A stretch of DNA of 64,000 nucleotides from NCBI GenBank assembly GCA_037157565.1, contig JAZHRO010000012.1:62859501-62923500 (forward strand). Direction: 5' to 3'. This document shows, in pieces, positions 58,700-64,000 of the stretch (the first letter of the stretch is position 1; each line of letters starts with the position of its first letter). The notes under the pieces are model-generated. The model was not told the DNA's origin. It did not search any database and worked only from the letters and a program-made list of their open reading frames with translations. The position numbers and the translations under genes were made by a program. Source of the DNA: Thalassia testudinum (taxonomy: Eukaryota > Streptophyta > Magnoliopsida > Alismatales > Hydrocharitaceae).

Positions 58700-59767
58700 G
58701 CAACGGCTATTCTAGAAGCTATTAATTCACAATTTTTGAGTTTCTATTGATTAATCTCTTCTCTTTTGTTGTGCAGGCACAGGAAATCAAGAGGACAACA
58801 ATCAGCCACACAACAACCACACCTAGGACAGGTAATTTTCTATCCTCTAATTTTAACCCCTAAATTCTAAAGAGGAAGGAAAAGAAAAAAAAATAATTTA
58901 GGCATAACCTGTCTTCCATACTTAATAAATCATCAAAGCTGCCTGTTTTCAATTTCAAACACAATATACATGTACATCCATTAAGGGTATTTAGGGCTAA
59001 CACCTTCTTGCTTGAGTCCTAATTACCCAATCTAGAGGAAACTAACTGGACCAATGAGAGCCAATATAAGATTCAAAATTAGGGTTTTAGAGACACACTT
59101 TCTAAGCAAGAATTGAGAATTCCCAAAAGAAGTGTGCCCAAGCCATTGTTTGAAAGAACCTATTTAGAGAAACCCTAAGAAATTTGGTTCTTAAAAAATA
59201 CTTGAACCCTAAAAGACAAAGACCTAATAAGCTCTCAAAGGAACTAGTAGGTGAAGTTGACCCCTTGGGTCAACCAACCTTGAACTTAGGTCACTCTTTG
59301 CACTCAAAAGGCTAAAGTTCGAGTGAAAACCTAAGCACATTGATCTTAACTAAAAGTGGTAGACTTAAGAAGTCAAAGTCCCCATTCTGGTCTACCTGGA
59401 ATCTCAGTGACAAGAGAAGTCGGGTGGGGAAACCATGTAACCCGTGGGGGCGCTCTACCGTGTAGGGGTCTTCGCGGGACTCACCCTCTCTTGCTGCCCA
59501 AGTAATTCTCAGGTGGACGATCTTTTGATCAAAGGGTCCATCTGCCCCAAACCTCTATAGTCACCCAACATTCTGGATGTCTCGATTGGGTCCAGCACCT
59601 GCTAAACTCACCCTCTCCATCGGTGTATGTTTGGTAGGAGGTCTTTGAAACCTCATTTAGAAATTCACTCTCCTCGAGGTCGAGCCTCGGTGCCCTTGTT
59701 TGTGCAACTAACACTTCACATAGACCTCTCCTCCGATTTCGAACCCAACTCACCTTCTTCTTCCACA
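58700..59767 (+). other. Leader between primer site and gag of the Athila-like element
   Basis: Untranslated leader about 1.07 kb long with no coding motif. Confidence 0.5.
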
Positions 59768-61408
59768 ATGGCTCAGCCAGTTGAGGAAGAGAACAATCTA
59801 GAGCACCAGCTCCAGCGACTCAATGACCTCTTCCAGAACTTCATGCACCCATCGTAGCGTCCCATGATGCGGGATTACTATAACCCTGCTGCGGTGGCTA
59901 TTGTGCCTCGAGTCAGAATCCCAACTGGAGGACCTGATTCTGAACTAAAGCCCAACATGATTCATGCCATACCTAAATTCCCTGGGCTTAATTCTGAAGA
60001 CCCCTTCCAGCACATTAAACAGCTAAAGCATCTAGCCCAGACTTTCGGGTCAAATGCGCAAAATCGGGATATTCTCCTCGTGAAGATGTTCTCCTTCTCT
60101 CTTATGGACAAGGCCACCCATTGGTACCAAACACAGACCCAGCTAATCAACAATTGGGAGGAACTTCAGTCCGAGTTCTTGAAGAAGTTATTCCTCGTTG
60201 GTCGAACCAATAGCTTACGCCATCGAATTACCCACTTCACGCAACAAACGGGAGAACCTCTCCATGAGGCATGGGATCTCTTTCAGGATCTCATGAGGAA
60301 GTGCCCCCATCACGGAGTTCCTAAATGGGAACAAGTCCAGTCTTTTTACCAGGGACTCCGTGAGGATATTAGGCTTTTCGTCAATGCAACTTGCGGAGGG
60401 AATATCATGAGTCAGCATGAAGACACTGTGTGAGAGATTCTCGAAAATATATGCGAGAACTCCATCAATAATGACTCCATGGGATTATTCGACAGGACGA
60501 ATACCCGCGCATTGACGAACCTTAGGGGAGCGCACGAGACGCAGGGCCTGTCCGCATCAATCGACCTGGAATTGATAGCCAGTCGATTGGACAAGATCTC
60601 TATTATTGAGAAGAGGGTGAATGATCTGACTCAGCATTTGCAGCGAGCCACCTCTGTGCATAATTCCTTTGCACAGCCTCCTTCTACACGGGAGACTGTG
60701 CAAAACATTTTCCACCGACCTTCTCCTAGGATGGAACCATATCCATCCCCATCTAACTCTCGGATCGGAGGATCCTCCGACCCTTTCTATACTAGCCGGG
60801 GGAATTCCACTCCCCCATTCTTTGACTCTTCGGAGGCTCCTCAGACCTGCGAGGACCTCAACGCCATCCAAAATGACCCATTTTCCAATACTTACAATCC
60901 TGGATGGCGAAACCATCCCAACTTCCAGTGGGTGGGAAATTCCCAAACTCAAAGACCACCCTTTCAGCCCCGTCCACAACCACCTCATCCTTATCAGCCG
61001 CCTCAGCCTCGACCCAACCCTACTTATCCATCCGGGCCAAACCAAGACCAAATGTCCCTCATCCTTCAGGCTCTGGCTGACATTCAGAGAACGAATGCGG
61101 CTATTTAGAAGCAACACAAGGATGAAATCACAGAGGTTCGAAACCAACTGGCCTAGTTGGCAAATTCTCGCCAACTAAGCATACTTCCTTCTCAACATCT
61201 TCCTAACCCTAATAACGTGCCGACCCAGCGGCGCGTTATGAACCCAAACCCGGGCCAAGCACACATGGTTTATCAGGCCCCCTCTGTTCCTTCACCTGAC
61301 GAGATGGAGGCCTCAACTTCTTATCCGAGTTATCAGTAGCAACCCATCCTATCAAACCTTAACCAGAACCAGGCAGGACTAAATTCTGTGACCACCTGCA
61401 GTGGTAAG
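59768..61408 (+). pseudogene. Athila-like gag, single frame with five nonsense codons, cut by a copia insertion
   Basis: The frame begins MAQPVEEENNLEHQLQRL at 59768. It runs without any shift to 61408, where the SIRE-like LTR starts. It carries the retrotransposon gag core (FPGLNSEDPFQHIKQLKHLA, then KATHWYQTQTQLINNWEELQ, then EAWDLFQDLMRKCPHHGVP). A Pro/Gln-rich C-terminal half follows (QRPPFQPRPQPPHPYQPPQP). In-frame stops are at 59855 (TAG), 60431 (TGA), 61106 (TAG), 61154 (TAG) and 61337 (TAG). Each can be derived from CAG or CGA by one C-to-T change. Gag would form the virus-like particle. This copy cannot be translated in full. Confidence 0.85.
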
Positions 61409-61816
61409 TGTTGGTGCTAGAGCACCACGATCATTTGTTTTGATGATAACAAAACACGTGTTATTTAACATTTGCAATTTGAGTCCTAGATTTCAGGTCA
61501 ATTGCAAATGAAGACGTGTTTAGACGGAACTCGAGCTCGCATCCAGGACGGATTGGAGGAGCTTGACGGAAAATAGAGGAGGTTCGCGTGGAGTGAAAGA
61601 TTGGAGATGGAAGACAAGAAGAATATGATAGATTCTTTTTTATCCTTTCATGTATCTCTTGTATTTATTTTCTTGCTCTTTATTTTCCTTAGACATTATG
61701 TTAAAGAGCCTCAAAGAACCCTAACAGTAGTCCTAGGAACACCTGCACAACCCTAGGATACGTAGGTTTTCTGTAGAACACTTAGAAAACCAATATAGGG
61801 TTAAAAATGACTTTCC

Positions 61817-62356
61817 AGACGTCTAATTCACGAATCAGACGTCTGATAAAGGATTTTAAGACGTCTGACTGTTGTTTCAGACGTCTGATAACTGTTAGGC
61901 TGGACATAGTTAGTTCTGTCTGATGAATTCAGACGTCCAGACCTTATACCAGACGTCTTAGGAGACGTCTGATGACTTTGCCAGACGTCCAGTTAGTGGA
62001 CCGTTGGCTGGCTTAGAAGACACTCAAGAATATGACCGTTAGAGCCTTATCAGACGTCCATAAGACTTCACAGACGTCTGATAAATGACCGTTTTGCCTC
62101 GGCTGACCCAAAATCTCTTCTCAGAGATTTTCTAGCCGTTGCAACGTTTGGAAATCAATTCCCACGGTAAAAGTAGGTTTCCAGACGTCCAGACTTAGTG
62201 CCAGACGTCCTCTATGTCGTCTGATGGACTTGTACAAAAACCCTGTTTAGATCTGATTCAAGTCAGGGAGAAACCCGCATAGAATTAGACGTCTGACCTT
62301 GGAATCAGACGTCTTAAAGTGGCCTTCCAGACGTCTGATGCCAGAGTTAGACGTCT
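61817..62356 (+). promoter_or_regulatory. 20-bp-phased AGACGTCT palindrome array in U3 of the SIRE-like LTR
   Basis: Exact AGACGTCT at 61817, 61837, 61859, 61879, 61951, 61963, 62072, 62287, 62307, 62329 and 62349. AGACGTCC is at 61931, 61983, 62052, 62183 and 62203. Two quartets (61817 and 62287 series) share the identical spacing 20,22,20. Other groups use 20,12,20 or 20. Spacers between motifs differ. The array ends about 110 bp upstream of the TATA box, where enhancers of LTR promoters usually lie. Confidence 0.9.
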
Positions 62357-62468
62357 GATAACCCTGTGAAGTGTAATCATTGTCCTGATTTCGGCTTGAT
62401 TCTCTTGGGCTTTGCACCCAATGGCTATGGAAGCTTTTCCAAGCCTTCCAAAGCCTTCCTAAGGCCTC

Positions 62469-62476
62469 TATAAATA
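62469..62476 (+). promoter_or_regulatory. TATA box of the SIRE-like LTR
   Basis: TATAAATA followed by AGAGGGGAACC; transcription would begin near 62500 (inferred). Confidence 0.6.
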
Positions 62477-63140
62477 GAGGGGAACCTTTGCAACACAAAA
62501 ACACACAAGATACACACTAAGAGAAACAAGAGACACACCTAAGCAACTTAGTTCCACTCCTTTGTGTCCAATTGAGGCCCTTGCTCTCCAAGCTCTAGTT
62601 TCATTCTCTTGAGAGCATCAAGCCTTCGCGCGCCCGCTCTCCCGCTGTTGATAACGAGAGCGACGTAGCGCCGTCGCGTGGCACACGCACCGCGTCATCG
62701 TCGACGCACTCCTTGCAAAGGGGAGTTTCCTATTTCCTATAGAAGCTAGGTTTAATTTTGTTGGCTCTATAGGACTGTTGTTTTATTTTATCTTTGTATT
62801 TTGGTTGGGTATTCGCTTTGCGAATTCCCGTCTCCTTCGTGGGACAAAATCCTTCTCGTGGAGAGAAGGGGTTGAGGAACGCTACCCTCGTACTTGTAGC
62901 GTGGTTGTACTGAGGTTGAATCACCCTCGTTCAAAGTGATTCGTTTAGTGGATTTTGATCAACTTGGTTGATCGGAAAATCCTAACTCGAGAGGGTTAGG
63001 TGGTGGTTTTTACCCGGTTTGGGTTTCCACCTAAAAATCTTTGTGTACATTTTGTGATTGCTTATTTTTGTGAGATTGCTTTATATATTTTTATTTCCGC
63101 AATTTTATTACGTCACCCCTCCTGGTAGGGAACCTTCAAT

Positions 63141-63156
63141 TGGTATCAGAGCAGGT
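63141..63156 (+). promoter_or_regulatory. Methionine-initiator tRNA primer-binding site
   Basis: TGGTATCAGAGCAGGT, two bases after the LTR. It matches the complement of the initiator Met-tRNA 3' end used by most plant copia elements. Confidence 0.9.
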
Positions 63157-63193
63157 CTTGCTGTTTCGGCGTAACAACCAAGCAAGAAGATCG

Positions 63194-64000
63194 ATGGAGG
63201 GAAGCAGTTCCACAAGCAGGATTTCCGAGGGGCAGTCCACAACCCGTCCGCCCTACTTTGATGGGAACAACTACACCTACTGGAAGTTGCGGATGAAGAC
63301 GTGGCTTCAAGCCACCGACTTCACAGTCTGGGCCAGGTGCGAGACCCCCTTCGACATCCCAGAGAAACCCGCCAGAGGATACTCGCAGCAGCAGATCCGG
63401 GAGCTCTCTCTCAACGCGAAAACAATGAACGCGTTGTATTGCGCGCTCAGCTCGGAAGAATTCAACAGAATCTCGCAGTGCGCCACCGCATACGAGATTT
63501 GGCACACACTCGAGGTAACTCATGAAGGTACCTCTAAGGTAAAAACCTCAAAAATTAATTTACTTTCTCAAGAATTTGAATCTTTTTCAATGAAATCTAA
63601 CGAGTCTTTAAGTGAGATGAACACTAGGTTCACTCTCATTGTAAATAACTTGAAAGCTTTAGGAAAGACTTTCATCAAGGGGGAGCTTCAAGGGAAGCTT
63701 CTTCGTTCCCTTGGACCGGAGTGGGAACAGAAAGTCACCGCCATCGAGGAGGTGAACGAAATGGAGGAGCTCAACATGGAAGATCTCCTAGGCAATCTGA
63801 TGGCCTACGAGACTAAGTTGAAGCAGAAGAAGAAGGATACACCGGAGCCTAAACCAAAGAAGACTCTCGCCTTCAGAGCCGCGTCGGATAGCGAGGTAAG
63901 TTCCGACGACGAAGACTTTAGAATTTTACTTAAAAATTTTTCCAAGCTTTGTAGGGAATTAAAGAAAAAGAAAAAGGAGAAGAAGGAAAGCCCGAGACGT
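63194..64000 (+). CDS. SIRE-like copia gag (partial, runs off the window)
   Basis: The open frame of 269 codons from the first ATG after the primer site to the window end has no stop. It starts MEGSSSTSRISEGQS. It has the N-terminal copia motif RPPYFDGNNYTYWKLRMKTW and the UBN2-type gag core (EIWHTLEVTHEGTSKVK, then ESLSEMNTRFTLIVNNLK, then GKLLRSLGPEWEQKVTAIEE, then EDLLGNLMAYE). A Lys-rich stretch and an acidic DSEVSSDDEDF segment follow. The zinc knuckle expected next lies beyond the edge. The intact frame, in contrast to the broken gag it is inserted in, suggests a comparatively young element. Confidence 0.9.
   Translation, partial: MEGSSSTSRISEGQSTTRPPYFDGNNYTYWKLRMKTWLQATDFTVWARCETPFDIPEKPARGYSQQQIRELSLNAKTMNALYCALSSEEFNRISQCATAYEIWHTLEVTHEGTSKVKTSKINLLSQEFESFSMKSNESLSEMNTRFTLIVNNLKALGKTFIKGELQGKLLRSLGPEWEQKVTAIEEVNEMEELNMEDLLGNLMAYETKLKQKKKDTPEPKPKKTLAFRAASDSEVSSDDEDFRILLKNFSKLCRELKKKKKEKKESPRR

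Larger units (their letters stand above)
61409..63138 (+). repeat. 5' LTR of a SIRE-like Ty1/copia element (1730 bp)
   Basis: Starts TGTTGGTGCTAGAGCACC and ends GGGAACCTTCA, two bases before the primer site. It is inserted in the Athila-like gag after ...GTAAG, and the matching duplication at the far end is beyond the window. TATA box TATAAATA is at 62469-62476. The region upstream of it (U3) carries an AGACGTCT array. Confidence 0.85.

Noticed and set aside
61817..62356. CRISPR-like repeat-spacer geometry (short palindromic repeats with different spacers)
   Set aside because: The repeat is only 8-10 bp, the spacers about 10-12 bp, the setting is an LTR in plant nuclear DNA, and no cas gene exists nearby.
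1..64000. tRNA, rRNA or other structured RNA genes
   Set aside because: I saw no A/B box pairs or conserved RNA gene sequence. A covariance-model scan would be needed to exclude them.

Overview
This window is plant nuclear DNA, most likely from a monocot with a large, transposon-rich genome. The one host gene has a very GC-rich first exon followed by AT-rich later exons, which is the 5'-to-3' GC gradient typical of many monocots. The rest is made of plant-type L1 and RTE LINEs, Ty1/copia and Ty3/gypsy LTR retrotransposons, hAT, Mutator-like and Tourist-like DNA transposons, and AT-rich filler. I cannot name the species.

The host gene lies on the minus strand from 44216 down to 6271. It encodes the condensin II HEAT-repeat subunit CAP-D3. 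I placed nine exons with GT/AG borders and a continuous reading frame; they join to about 1295 residues, close to the family's usual length. Six of the eight introns are under 0.8 kb. Intron 2 (21.1 kb) and intron 4 (11.4 kb) hold nearly all the transposons of the left two thirds of the window. A canonical E2F-type site lies about 60 bp upstream of the start codon, which fits a cell-cycle gene.

Intron 4 contains two old L1 LINEs in divergent orientation and two small hAT-like elements. Intron 2 contains a Tourist-like MITE, an inverted L1, and a deeply nested stack. In that stack a small hAT-like element was split by an 8.3-kb copia element with a perfect 5-bp target duplication. The copia element itself carries a gypsy fragment and an L1 3' end. 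The small element was split again by a Mutator-like element with a perfect 9-bp duplication, which in turn contains a 4.3-kb hAT transposon. A further L1 with a long perfect duplication lies just downstream.

Upstream of CAP-D3 (44.3-64 kb) no host gene was recognised. This part holds a probable chromovirus-type solo LTR (45892-48605), a tiny L1 insertion, several tandem duplications, an RTE LINE fragment, an Athila-like gypsy element (LTR end, primer site, gag with five nonsense codons), and a SIRE-like copia element inserted in that gag and running off the right edge.

The most unusual signal is an array of the palindrome AGACGTCT, which contains the bZIP C-box GACGTC. Copies are spaced almost always 20 bp apart, sometimes 12 or 22 bp, with non-repeated spacers. 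It occurs in the SIRE-like LTR (11 exact and at least 5 near copies), in the unrelated solo LTR (7 exact and several near copies), and as a single 20-bp-spaced pair in the Athila-like LTR. Three unrelated LTR families therefore appear to share one helically phased cis-element architecture.
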